Below are positions 56,974-64,000 of a stretch of 64,000 nt of DNA, one piece after another. Location: positions 4,154,001 through 4,218,000 of the forward strand of contig NZ_JAPEMU010000001.1 of assembly GCF_026342405.1 (NCBI RefSeq), given 5' to 3'. Every line of letters begins with the position of its first letter. The stretch's first letter is position 1. The stretch comes from Kitasatospora sp. NBC_00240 (GTDB taxonomy: Bacteria > Actinomycetota > Actinomycetes > Streptomycetales > Streptomycetaceae). Both the position numbers and the translations under genes were made by a program. The notes below the pieces were generated by a model. That model had not been told where the DNA came from and made no database searches. It saw nothing but the letters and a program-made list of their open reading frames with translations.

Positions 56974-57004
56974 CGCGCCCGCCGGCACCCCGCCGGCGGG
57001 CGCG
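56974..57004 (+). terminator. ppc terminator
   Basis: CGCGCCCGCCGGC (56974-56986) and GCCGGCGGGCGCG (56992-57004) form a perfect 13-bp stem with a 5-nt loop, 27 bp past the ppc stop. Confidence 0.85.
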
Positions 57005-57120
57005 CTGCCGTCCGGGGGCCCGCCCGGCCGGCCCCCGGCGAACCCCCAAGGCCCCGGACAACACACCGGGCCGGCCCCGGTCACCCGGAAACCGGCCCAC
57101 GGCCGTACGTCCACCTCACC

Positions 57121-57140
57121 ACGCCACGCCACGCCACGCC
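57121..57140. repeat. ACGCC x4 tandem repeat
   Basis: Four perfect 5-bp ACGCC units lie between the ppc terminator and the small membrane-protein gene. No function evident. Confidence 0.7.
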
Positions 57141-57190
57141 GGGCGGGCGGCACCACGGCCGCTCACCGGGCACCGCGACCGGTCACCGGT

Positions 57191-57511
57191 TCAGTGCTGC
57201 TCCAGCACCCCTGAACGGCGGCGCTTCAGCCACAGCGCCGCACCCCCGGCCACCACCACCAGGCCGCCGCCCACCGCGACCAGGCCCGCGTCCCCGCCGA
57301 CCGAGTCGCTCAGCACCGGCGCGAACTCCGCCGAGGCCGGCGCCGGGGAGGAAGCCACCCCCGTACCGGGCTCCGAGCCCTCCGCGTGGGCCGGGCCGGC
57401 CATCGAGATCAGCACCCCCACCGCGCCCGCCGTACCGACCCGCCGGCCGAGCCTCGCCAGCCGTACCACCCGCGTGCGACGCAACCGCCGCACCCGCCGC
57501 AAACTCCGCAT
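57191..57511 (-). CDS. Small secreted membrane-anchored protein
   Basis: A 106-residue protein. A very basic N-terminus (MRSLRRVRRLRRTRVVRLAR) leads to a signal sequence ending AHAEG (about residue 41). A short Ser/Pro/Ala extracellular segment follows. The C-terminal hydrophobic helix (GLVAVGGGLVVVAGGAALWL) ends in KRRRSG, as in LPXTG-like surface proteins, but no sortase motif is seen. ATG at 57511 with GGGGAG. Common in Streptomyces next to pth; function unknown. Confidence 0.7.
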   Translation of the reverse strand: MRSLRRVRRLRRTRVVRLARLGRRVGTAGAVGVLISMAGPAHAEGSEPGTGVASSPAPASAEFAPVLSDSVGGDAGLVAVGGGLVVVAGGAALWLKRRRSGVLEQH

Positions 57512-57761
57512 CGAGCACTCCCCAGACCCCATCGCGTACTCGACCGACCGTATCCGATCCGCCCCACGCGTCCCACGCCGGACCGGACGAGCACGGCCAA
57601 GCGTTGTAACACCGTTGCGTACCCCGCACGGGACGCCCCGGCCCACCGCGGAGCACCCGCACCGACCCGCGCCCGACACACCGGCAGCCGGAACGAACCG
57701 GCCGGACCACCGGCCACCGCGACGCCCACCCCGCCGCCGGCACCGGTGGAATGACACCCGG

Positions 57762-58343
57762 TCAGGAGTTGTAGTTCGCCTGCGCCCGCTCCAGCCCCTC
57801 CGACACCAACGCCTCCACCGCGTCGGCGGCCCGGTCCACGAACCAGTCCAGCTCCTTGCGCTCCGCCGCCGAGAAGTCCTTCAGCACGAAGTCCGCGACC
57901 TCCATCCGCCCCGGCGGCCGACCCACCCCGCACCGCACCCGGTAGTACCCCGGCCCCAGCGACTTCGTCATCGACTTCAGCCCGTTGTGCCCGTTGTCAC
58001 CACCACCCAGCTTCAACCGCAGGGTCGCGTAGTCGATGTCCAGCTCGTCGTGGACCGCCACGATCGACGACGTCGGCGCCTTGTAGAAATCCCGCAGCCC
58101 GGTCACCGGACCACCCGACAGGTTCATGAACGTCATCGGCTTCGCCAGCACCACCCGCTGCCCCGCCAGCCGCCCCTCCGCGACCTGCGCCCGGCTCTTG
58201 TGCGCCTTGAACTTCGCACCCATCCGCTGCGCCAACAGGTCCGCCACCATGAACCCGATGTTGTGCCGGTTGCGGGCGTAGCCCTCCCCCGGGTTGCCCA
58301 GACCGGCCACCAGCCAGGGCCCTGTGTACTCGTCGTCGCTCAT
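57762..58343 (-). CDS. pth: Peptidyl-tRNA hydrolase
   Basis: A 193-residue Pth that releases peptides from prematurely dropped peptidyl-tRNA. WLVAGLGNPGEGYARNRHNI has the conserved Asn17 and catalytic His27; MTFMNLSGGPV, HDELDIDYATLRLKLGGGDN and GHNGLKSM cover the other tRNA- and substrate-binding positions. The ATG at 58343 is used rather than the TTG just before it because GAGGAG is 8 nt ahead. Just downstream of rplY on the same strand but separated by a strong terminator. Confidence 0.96.
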   Translation of the reverse strand: MSDDEYTGPWLVAGLGNPGEGYARNRHNIGFMVADLLAQRMGAKFKAHKSRAQVAEGRLAGQRVVLAKPMTFMNLSGGPVTGLRDFYKAPTSSIVAVHDELDIDYATLRLKLGGGDNGHNGLKSMTKSLGPGYYRVRCGVGRPPGRMEVADFVLKDFSAAERKELDWFVDRAADAVEALVSEGLERAQANYNS

Positions 58344-58386
58344 CAACCGCTCCTCAACGTGCCGTCCAGCACATCATCCCGGACAC

Positions 58387-58432
58387 ACCGCTGCCCCGGC
58401 CCTCCATGGCGGCGGAGGGCCGGGGCAGCGGT
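58387..58432 (-). terminator. 19-bp terminator of rplY
   Basis: ACCGCTGCCCCGGCCCTCC (58387-58405) pairs perfectly with 58414-58432 around an 8-nt loop, 20 bp past the rplY stop on the minus strand. It lies between rplY and pth and reduces read-through into pth. Confidence 0.85.
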
Positions 58433-58451
58433 CTCAAGCAGGGGGTGAGGC

Positions 58452-59045
58452 TCAGGCCTCGGCGGCCACGGCCTCGGCGGCCTCGGCGTCGGCGTCGGCC
58501 TGCGAGGCCTGGGCGCCGATGACCTGGAGGACGACGGTGTCGGCCTCGACGGCCAGCGTGGTGCCCTTCGGCAGCGCGATGTCACCGGCGGTGATCGAGG
58601 CACCGGCCTCCAGGCCCTCGACCGAGACGGTCACGGACTCGGGCAGGTGGGTGGCCTCGGCCTCGACCGGCAGGGAGTTCAGAACGTGCTCGAGCAGGTT
58701 GCCACCGGGGGCCAGCTCGCCCTCGGCGATGACCGGGATCTCGACGGTGACCTTCTCGCCGCGCTTCACCAGCAGCAGGTCGACGTGCTCGATGGTGCGC
58801 TTGATGGCCTCACGCTGCACGGCCTTCGGGAGGACGAACTCGTCCTTGCCCTCGATCGGCACGACCAGCAGGGCGTTCGGGGTCTTCAGCGCCATCATCA
58901 GCGCGTGGCTCGGCAGGTTCAGGTGCACCGGGGCGTGGCCGTGGCCGTAGACGACACCGGGGACGAAGCCGGCGCGACGGGCACGACGGGCGGCACCCTT
59001 GCCGAACTCGGTACGGGTCTCGGCGTCAAGGCGGATCTCGGACAC
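58452..59045 (-). CDS. rplY: Ribosomal protein L25/Ctc
   Basis: A 197-residue long-form L25 (Ctc/TL5 type) of the 50S subunit, binding 5S rRNA. EIRLDAETRTEFGKGAARRA opens the 5S-binding domain (about 1-95; GFVPGVVYGHGHAPVHLNLP). The C-terminal beta domain follows (about 100-180; HVDLLLVKRGEKVTVEIPV, GDIALPKGTTLAVEADTVV). A short Ala/Glu/Asp-rich tail ends it. GTG at 59045 with GAGGAG. General-stress-linked in other bacteria; it is in the conserved prs-rplY-pth order. Confidence 0.96.
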   Translation of the reverse strand: MSEIRLDAETRTEFGKGAARRARRAGFVPGVVYGHGHAPVHLNLPSHALMMALKTPNALLVVPIEGKDEFVLPKAVQREAIKRTIEHVDLLLVKRGEKVTVEIPVIAEGELAPGGNLLEHVLNSLPVEAEATHLPESVTVSVEGLEAGASITAGDIALPKGTTLAVEADTVVLQVIGAQASQADADAEAAEAVAAEA

Positions 59046-59402
59046 GACTGCACTCCTCGGAATAAGAACTGGCGCGGGGGTGCAGGCAACGCGAAAAAAC
59101 CGCCGGGACCACACCCACAAGTACGTTTGGGGGTCACTCGGCGGCCTACGACCTCTGCCAGGAACCGGCAGAACCGGCCTGAGCAGCGCGTCGATCACGG
59201 AGCGCACACCCGCAGAACAGGCACACGACATCCCTCGCCGAGCAGTCTCACGAGTCTAACCGCACCGGCAGTCAACCGTGAAATCGACAGCGGCCCCGGC
59301 CCCGAAGGGACCAGGACCGCCGCCGAACAGATCGTCAACGCCCACCCACGCACACCCGACGGCTCACCGCCGGGGCGCCGGCAGGCACCCGGACCCGAAG
59401 AA
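59046..59402. other. Intergenic region between prs and rplY
   Basis: These 357 bp contain no gene that I can support. The AT-richer part at 59080-59140 (GCGAAAAAACCGCC) is a likely place for the rplY promoter or the prs terminator. No strong hairpin was identified for prs. Confidence 0.45.
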
Positions 59403-60380
59403 TCAGTGCACGCCCTCGAAGAGGCTCGTCACCGAACCGTCCTCGAACACCTCGCGGATCGCGGCCGCGATCGACGGCGCGATCGACAGCGTGGTGATCT
59501 TGTCCAGCTGGATCTCGCCCGGCGTCGGCAGCGTGTTCGTGAACACGAACTCGCTCACCCGCGAGTTCTTCAGCCGGTCCGCCGCCGGACCCGACAGCAC
59601 ACCGTGCGTCGCCGCCACGATCACGTCCGCCGCACCGTTCTCGAACAGCGCGTCCGCCGCCGCACAGATCGTGCCCGCCGTGTCGATCATGTCGTCGACC
59701 AGCACACAGACCCGGTCCTTGACGTCACCGACGACCTCGGCCGACAGGATCGTGTTCGCCTGCGTCATGTCACGACGCTTGTGGATGATCGCCAACGGCG
59801 CACCCAGACGGTCCGACCACTGGTCCGCCACCTTCACCCGGCCCGCGTCCGGCGACACGATGGTCAGCTTCGAGCGGTCCACCTTCTCGCCCACGTAGTC
59901 CGCCAGCAGCGGCAGCGCGAACAGATGATCCACCGGCCCGGAGAAGAAGCCCTGGATCTGCGCGGTGTGCAGATCCACCGCCATGATCCGGTCCGCACCC
60001 GCCGCAGCCAGCAGGTCCGCCACCAGACGCGCCGAGATCGGCTCCCGGCCCAGGTGCTTCTTGTCCTGCCGGGCATACCCGTAGAACGGCAGGATCGCGG
60101 TGATGCTGCGCGCCGAAGCCCGCTTCAGCGCATCGATCATGATCAACTGCTCCATGATCCACTGATTGATGGGAGCCGTGTGGCTCTGCATCACGAAGCA
60201 GTCCGCACCACGCGCCGAATCCAGGAACCGCACGTAGATCTCACCATTGGCGAAGTCCAGCGCCTTCGTCGGGACGAGCTCGGTGCCCAACGACGCGGCC
60301 ACCTCCTTCGCCAGCTCAGGGTGGGCACGGCCGGAGAAGAGCTTCAGCTTCTTCTCACCCGACGTCGTGATCCCGCTCAC
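59403..60380 (-). CDS. prs: Ribose-phosphate pyrophosphokinase
   Basis: A 325-residue PRPP synthetase that makes PRPP from ribose-5-phosphate and ATP for purine, pyrimidine, His, Trp and NAD synthesis. KKLKLFSGRAHPELAKEVA, the flexible-loop region RQDKKHLGREPISARLVADL, the catalytic DLHTAQIQGFF and the PRPP-binding VLVDDMIDTAGTICAA are all conserved. GTG at 60380 with GAGGAG 8 nt ahead. glmU lies upstream on the same strand with about 200 bp between, the usual bacterial glmU-prs order. Confidence 0.97.
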   Translation of the reverse strand: MSGITTSGEKKLKLFSGRAHPELAKEVAASLGTELVPTKALDFANGEIYVRFLDSARGADCFVMQSHTAPINQWIMEQLIMIDALKRASARSITAILPFYGYARQDKKHLGREPISARLVADLLAAAGADRIMAVDLHTAQIQGFFSGPVDHLFALPLLADYVGEKVDRSKLTIVSPDAGRVKVADQWSDRLGAPLAIIHKRRDMTQANTILSAEVVGDVKDRVCVLVDDMIDTAGTICAAADALFENGAADVIVAATHGVLSGPAADRLKNSRVSEFVFTNTLPTPGEIQLDKITTLSIAPSIAAAIREVFEDGSVTSLFEGVH

Positions 60381-60583
60381 TGCACCGTCTCCTCGTGTTG
60401 CTTACGCACATGAACCCGCCGCACCGCGGGCAGGCAACCACCTGAAGCGATGAAGGTCGGGGATTGGCGGTACGCCCCAGCACAGGCCGAAAGCCCAATG
60501 GCGCACGTATGACCTCCAGGTTACGCGCCCGAGCGATAAGCGTCCGCTCCGGTACCAGCCCTCGGACCCCCCGACCAGCCCCG

Positions 60584-62059
60584 TCAGACCCCGGCCACCC
60601 CATCAACCCCAGCACCCGCAGCGCCCGCCGCCGCAGCCGCCTCCGCCGACGACGTCCCCGGACGCTTCCGCTCCACCCAACCCGGAATGTTCCGCTGCTG
60701 CGCCCGGCTCACCCCCAACGCACCCGCCGGCACATCGCTCGTGATCACCGAACCCGCCGCCGTGTAGGCACCGTCCCCGATCGTCACCGGCGCGATGAAC
60801 ATGTTGTCCGAACCCGTACGGCAGTGGGCCCCGATGACCGTCCGGTGCTTGTTCACCCCGTCGTAGTTCACCGTCACCGAAGCCGCACCGACGTTGGTGC
60901 CCTCACCGATCGTGGTGTCCCCGATGTACGACAGGTGCGGCACCTTCGCACCCTCACCCAGCTCCGAATTCTTGATCTCCACGTACGTCCCGACCTTCGC
61001 CTTGCGGGCCAGCACCGCCCCCGGACGGAGATACGCGTACGGCCCCACCGACGCCGCCTCACCCACCACCGCACGATCCGCCGTGGTGTTGCTCACATGC
61101 GCCCCCGCACCCACCCGGGTGTCCTTCAGCGTCGAGTTCGGACCCACCTCGCACCCCTCACCCAGATGCGTCGAACCCTGCAACTGCGTGTTCGGCAGCA
61201 CCACCGCGTCCGGCTCGTAACTCACCTGCACATCCAGCCACGTCGACGCCGGATCCACCACCGTCACACCCGCCCGCATCGCCCGCTCCACCAGGCGGTC
61301 GTTCAGCAGCCGACGCGCCTGCGCCAACTGCACCCGGTCGTTGATCCCCAGAATGTCCCGGAAATCACCCGCCACCACCGCACCCACCCGGTGACCCCCG
61401 GTCCGCAGGATCTCCAACGTGTCCGTGAGGTACTCCTCACCCTGCACGTTGTCCGTCGTCACCCGCCCCAACGCCTCCGCCAGCAGCTTCGCGTCGAACG
61501 CGTACACCCCCGAGTTGATCTCCGCGATCGCCCGCTGCGCGTCCGTCGCGTCCTTCTCCTCGACGATCGACGCGACCGCGCCGTCCACGTCGTCCCGCAG
61601 GATCCGCCCGTAACCGAACGCGTCCGGCACCACCGCCGTCAGCACGGTCACCCCGTTGCCCTGCTCCTCGTGTGCCCCCACCAGCGACGACAGCGTCGAC
61701 CCCGTCAGCAGCGGAGCGTCCCCGGTCGTCACCACCACGGTGCCGTCCAGCTCCACACCCGACTCCGCCAGCGCCTCCAGCGCCGTCCGCACCGCGTGGC
61801 CGGTGCCCTTCTGCTCCACCTGCACCACCGAACGCGCCGCCGGGTACCCCGCCGCCAGGTGCGCCTCCACCTTCTCGCGCATGTGGCCCACCACGACGAC
61901 CAGCTGCTCCGGGCCCAACTCCTGCGCGGCAGCCACCGCATGGCCCACCAGGGACCGTCCGCACACCTCGTGCAGCACCTTCGGCAGGCTGTTCGACTTC
62001 ATCCTCGTCCCGCCGCCGGCGGCGAGCACGATGACAGCGGCAGGGGAATTGGCACTCAC
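60584..62059 (-). CDS. glmU: Bifunctional GlmU
   Basis: A 491-residue enzyme making UDP-GlcNAc for peptidoglycan. The N-terminal pyrophosphorylase (about 1-235) has LAAGGGTRMKSNSLPKVLH, VVTTGDAPLL and GEEYLTDTLEILR. The C-terminal left-handed beta-helix acetyltransferase (about 260-470) has repeated hexapeptides and the GVNKHRTVIGAHCRTGSDNM region. An Ala-rich tail (about 470-491) is normal for actinobacteria. GTG at 62059 is chosen, with GAGGAG 8 nt ahead; the longer frame crosses the promoter. prs follows. Confidence 0.97.
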   Translation of the reverse strand: MSANSPAAVIVLAAGGGTRMKSNSLPKVLHEVCGRSLVGHAVAAAQELGPEQLVVVVGHMREKVEAHLAAGYPAARSVVQVEQKGTGHAVRTALEALAESGVELDGTVVVTTGDAPLLTGSTLSSLVGAHEEQGNGVTVLTAVVPDAFGYGRILRDDVDGAVASIVEEKDATDAQRAIAEINSGVYAFDAKLLAEALGRVTTDNVQGEEYLTDTLEILRTGGHRVGAVVAGDFRDILGINDRVQLAQARRLLNDRLVERAMRAGVTVVDPASTWLDVQVSYEPDAVVLPNTQLQGSTHLGEGCEVGPNSTLKDTRVGAGAHVSNTTADRAVVGEAASVGPYAYLRPGAVLARKAKVGTYVEIKNSELGEGAKVPHLSYIGDTTIGEGTNVGAASVTVNYDGVNKHRTVIGAHCRTGSDNMFIAPVTIGDGAYTAAGSVITSDVPAGALGVSRAQQRNIPGWVERKRPGTSSAEAAAAAGAAGAGVDGVAGV

Positions 62060-62200
62060 GCTGGAGGCTCCTCGGTCGGTTCGCAGAGAGGGCAGAACAG
62101 CCTGAGGCTCAGCGAAAGCGCACGTCCGTGCCTCGGCGCTACGAGGATAACCGGGGGGCGGAAACGGCCTGCTCGCGATGCACACACGAAGGGGTTAGGG

Positions 62201-62275
62201 CTCCCCGGGCAGGAATCGAACCTACGACCACCAGATTCAAAGTCTGGGCGCCCATGCCAGCAGAGCAACCGGGGA
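62201..62275 (-). tRNA. tRNA-Gln (anticodon UUG)
   Basis: Read on the minus strand from 62275: acceptor TCCCCGG pairs with CCGGGGA (62202-62208), followed by discriminator G. The D stem is GCTC/GGGC. The anticodon stem CCAGA/TCTGG holds CTTTGAA with anticodon TTG. The T loop is TTCGATT. The 3' CCA is not encoded (the genome has CC then C). 75 nt. tRNA-Gln next to glmU is usual in Streptomyces. Confidence 0.92.
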
Positions 62276-62288
62276 TGGCAAGCACACC

Positions 62289-62978
62289 CTACGGCTTTCG
62301 CCGCGCCGTCTCCACCACTATGCGGGACCACCACCCCTCGATCCTGCGATAGAGGTCGGCACTGTCGAGCACACTGACGACGAGGCACCCGCGGTAATTG
62401 TCACCGACGTTCTTTCGGACCGTCGTGGGATTGTGGCGCTTGAGCGTGGAGCGGCTGAGCCGCTCCACCGGCACCTCGGCCAACCCCGCCCAGAACAGCT
62501 CTGCGGCTGCGACGTCGGCGCTTTCGTGGATTGACACACGCAGCCGCCACCGCTCCTCGCCGAACCCGAGCAGACGCAGCCAGGACAGGTACACCGACAC
62601 CACGTCGGGGTCACTGTTGATGAAGGCGGCGCTCTCCCGGCGGTCGTAGGGCTTGTCCTTGCTCCCCTCCGCCCAGTACAGGGCGATGCCGACCAGGAAG
62701 AGGTCGCGATCACTCAACGGCCCGATCTCCGCCGCGGCGGCTGCCTTGGTCGCCCTGCGCTCCTCGTCCCGCTGGGATCGAACCGGCCCCCAGCGGGTCT
62801 CGGCCGCACGGCGCATGCGGTCCCGGCGTATCCCGTCCGCGTTCGGCACCGGAACGTCCCGCACCCAGAGCGATATGGAACTCTTCGAGACCCCCGGCGC
62901 AGCCTGGATCTCGTCGTACGTGCGGCCCTCGGCGCGCAGGCGGCGGGCGGTTTCGCGGTGTTCGGTCCTGGCTCTCAT
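62289..62978 (-). CDS. HTH protein, possibly LAGLIDADG-like
   Basis: A 229-residue protein. Residues about 7-40 are a helix-turn-helix of resolvase/Hin type (ETARRLRAEGRTYDEIQAAP, then GVSKSSISLWVRDV). From about 85 the sequence resembles a LAGLIDADG-like homing-endonuclease fold (LFLVGIALYWAEGSKDKPYD; AAFINSDPDVVSVYLSWLRL; RRIEGWWSRIV), as in hypothetical proteins that I associate with that fold. Acidic active-site residues of true endonucleases are not clear. The stop lies 13 bp upstream of the tRNA-Gln, so it may be co-transcribed with it. No inteins or introns were seen. ATG at 62978. Confidence 0.6.
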   Translation of the reverse strand: MRARTEHRETARRLRAEGRTYDEIQAAPGVSKSSISLWVRDVPVPNADGIRRDRMRRAAETRWGPVRSQRDEERRATKAAAAAEIGPLSDRDLFLVGIALYWAEGSKDKPYDRRESAAFINSDPDVVSVYLSWLRLLGFGEERWRLRVSIHESADVAAAELFWAGLAEVPVERLSRSTLKRHNPTTVRKNVGDNYRGCLVVSVLDSADLYRRIEGWWSRIVVETARRKP

Positions 62979-63103
62979 GGCGGTGAGTCTGGCGACCCCT
63001 GGTGGGGCTACTGGCGGGTTTCGGGGTCGACCATCCGTTCGGGTGAAAACGCTAAAGCCCTGTTGGGATCACTCGCGGCGCACTTCCCTTGGAGGTGCCC
63101 GTC

Positions 63104-63136
63104 AACCTACGATGCCGTAGGTTACGCCTACGTAGG
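63104..63136 (+). promoter_or_regulatory. Tandem palindromic operators upstream of the desaturase
   Basis: AACCTACG-ATGC-CGTAGGTT (63104-63123) has perfect 8-bp arms, and CCTACGTAGG (63127-63136) is a perfect palindrome with the same CCTACG/CGTAGG half-sites. They lie 31-63 bp upstream of the desaturase ATG. This suggests a dimeric repressor, for example a TetR-type fatty acid regulator. Confidence 0.75.
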
Positions 63137-63166
63137 CTCCCCTCCCCCTCCCTCTAGGGATGCCCC

Positions 63167-64000
63167 ATGACTGTCCAGGCCGGCCAAGAACGCACCTCGC
63201 CGCCCGACCCCTCGCCCCAGCAGCTGATCTCCGCCACCCGCGGCGGTGAGAAGCAGGGAGCGGCCGAGCGGATCACGCTCGCGTTGTTCATCGCCGTGCC
63301 GTTCGTGGCTCTGCTGGCCGCCGTGCCGGTGGCCTGGGGCTGGGGTCTGGGCTGGCTCGATCTCACGATCGCGACGGTCATGTACTTCGTGGCCTGCCAC
63401 GGGATCACCATCGGTTTCCACCGCTACTTCACCCACGGTGCCTTCAAGGCGAACCGGGCGCTGCGCCTGGCCCTGGCGGTGGCGGGGAGCCTGGCGATCG
63501 AGGGGCCGCTGGTGCGCTGGGTGGCGGACCACCGCAAGCACCACCGCTACAGCGACAAGGAGGGCGACCCGCACTCGCCCTGGCGCTACGGCGAGAGCGT
63601 CCCGGCCCTGCTGAAGGGCCTGTGGTGGGCGCACATGGGCTGGCTCTTCGACGAGGAGCAGACCCCGCAGGCGAAGTACGCGCCGGACCTCATCGCCGAC
63701 CCGGCCATAAGGGCGATCTCGCGGCTGTTCTGGCTCTGGACGCTGATCTCGATGCTGATTCCGCCGCTGGTGGGCGGGCTGGTCACGATGTCCTGGCAGG
63801 GGGCGCTGACGGCGTTCTTCTGGGGCTCGCTGGTGCGGGTCGCGCTCCTGCACCACGTGACCTGGTCGATCAACTCCATCTGCCACGCGATCGGGGACCG
63901 GCCGTTCAAGTCGCGGGACCGCTCGGGCAACGTGTGGTGGCTGGCGGTGCTCTCGTGCGGGGAGTCCTGGCACAACCTGCACCACGCGGACCCGACCTCG
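63167..64000 (+). CDS. Acyl-CoA/fatty acid desaturase, 3' end beyond window
   Basis: A membrane diiron desaturase, partial at the window edge (278 codons visible, no stop). MTVQAGQERTSPPDPSPQQL opens it; hydrophobic pairs at about 40-85 and 180-225 match the four-helix layout. Histidine boxes: HRYFTH (about 88-93), HRKHHRY (about 125-131) and SWHNLHH (about 268-274). It inserts a delta-9 type double bond into saturated acyl chains using O2 and an electron donor not seen here. The ATG at 63167 lies after CTCTAGGGA. Tandem palindromes upstream imply repressor control by lipid state. Confidence 0.93.
   Translation, partial: MTVQAGQERTSPPDPSPQQLISATRGGEKQGAAERITLALFIAVPFVALLAAVPVAWGWGLGWLDLTIATVMYFVACHGITIGFHRYFTHGAFKANRALRLALAVAGSLAIEGPLVRWVADHRKHHRYSDKEGDPHSPWRYGESVPALLKGLWWAHMGWLFDEEQTPQAKYAPDLIADPAIRAISRLFWLWTLISMLIPPLVGGLVTMSWQGALTAFFWGSLVRVALLHHVTWSINSICHAIGDRPFKSRDRSGNVWWLAVLSCGESWHNLHHADPTS

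Overview
The window is chromosomal DNA from a high-GC actinomycete, almost certainly a member of the Streptomycetaceae (Streptomyces or Kitasatospora). The base composition, GTG starts and GGAGG-type ribosome binding sites point there. So do several lineage-typical loci: a tRNA-Leu with anticodon UAA (bldA type), an rpfA-like gene behind a c-di-AMP (ydaO-type) riboswitch, a type II NADH dehydrogenase with an upstream Rex-like operator, and XRE/DUF397/HATPase regulatory trios. The gene order cysteine synthase/CBS - thiolase - Bax1-like - ndh - ppx - DUF501 - divIC - eno - rpfA - mazG - mfd - ppc - pth - rplY - prs - glmU is the conserved core order I recall from Streptomyces chromosomes. No plasmid, phage or transposon signature was seen.

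Layout. 0-10.3 kb: small metabolic and regulatory genes (cupin, DUF1203, MerR regulator), a lipoprotein L,D-transpeptidase, cystathionine beta-synthase, an SGNH hydrolase, a thiolase and two hypothetical proteins. 10.4-15.4 kb: a Bax-inhibitor-1-like membrane protein, the bldA-type tRNA, a possible decayed gene, and a MacB-type ABC transporter pair. 15.7-22.3 kb: ndh, a ppx-DUF501-divIC overlapping cluster, eno and rpfA. 22.7-26.5 kb: a cytochrome P450, a truncated SDR-like protein, mazG and a SurA-N-like lipoprotein. 26.7-32.6 kb: a Ser/Thr kinase with its membrane-protein partner, then an orphan N6-adenine methylase-like protein divergent from a DUF4352 lipoprotein, with a palindromic operator between them. 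32.7-39.5 kb: an accessory-looking stretch (DUF4157 protein, DUF5984-like, FGE-like, HATPase/XRE/DUF397 trio, LysR and its divergent SDR). 39.6-47 kb: mfd, a nucleotide-sugar dehydrogenase and a large DivIVA-like coiled-coil protein. 47.2-52.5 kb: a cluster of proteins built from polymorphic-toxin and immunity folds (deaminase-SUKH-4 fusion, WHH nuclease-SUKH fusion, YwqJ-type deaminase, SUKH-3). 52.5-64 kb: a histidine kinase, ppc, a small membrane-anchored protein, pth, rplY, prs, glmU, tRNA-Gln, an HTH protein and the 5' part of a fatty acid desaturase behind tandem palindromic operators.

How the genes work together. Much of the window is housekeeping: glycolysis and anaplerosis (eno, ppc), respiration (ndh), nucleotide and cell-wall precursor supply (prs, glmU), translation (pth, L25, two tRNAs), cell division and envelope (divIC, L,D-transpeptidase, rpfA, DivIVA-like) and DNA repair (mfd, mazG). 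Several control elements can be read directly: c-di-AMP over rpfA, a Rex-like (redox) site over ndh, a T-N11-A LysR box between the LysR gene and the SDR, a MerR-type dyad, and probable autoregulatory palindromes at the methylase and desaturase.

The least explained part is 47.2-52.5 kb. Four adjacent genes carry toxin-type nuclease or deaminase folds together with SUKH immunity folds, two of them fused in one chain, and none has a visible secretion signal. That argues for an intracellular or regulated role rather than classical secreted toxins.
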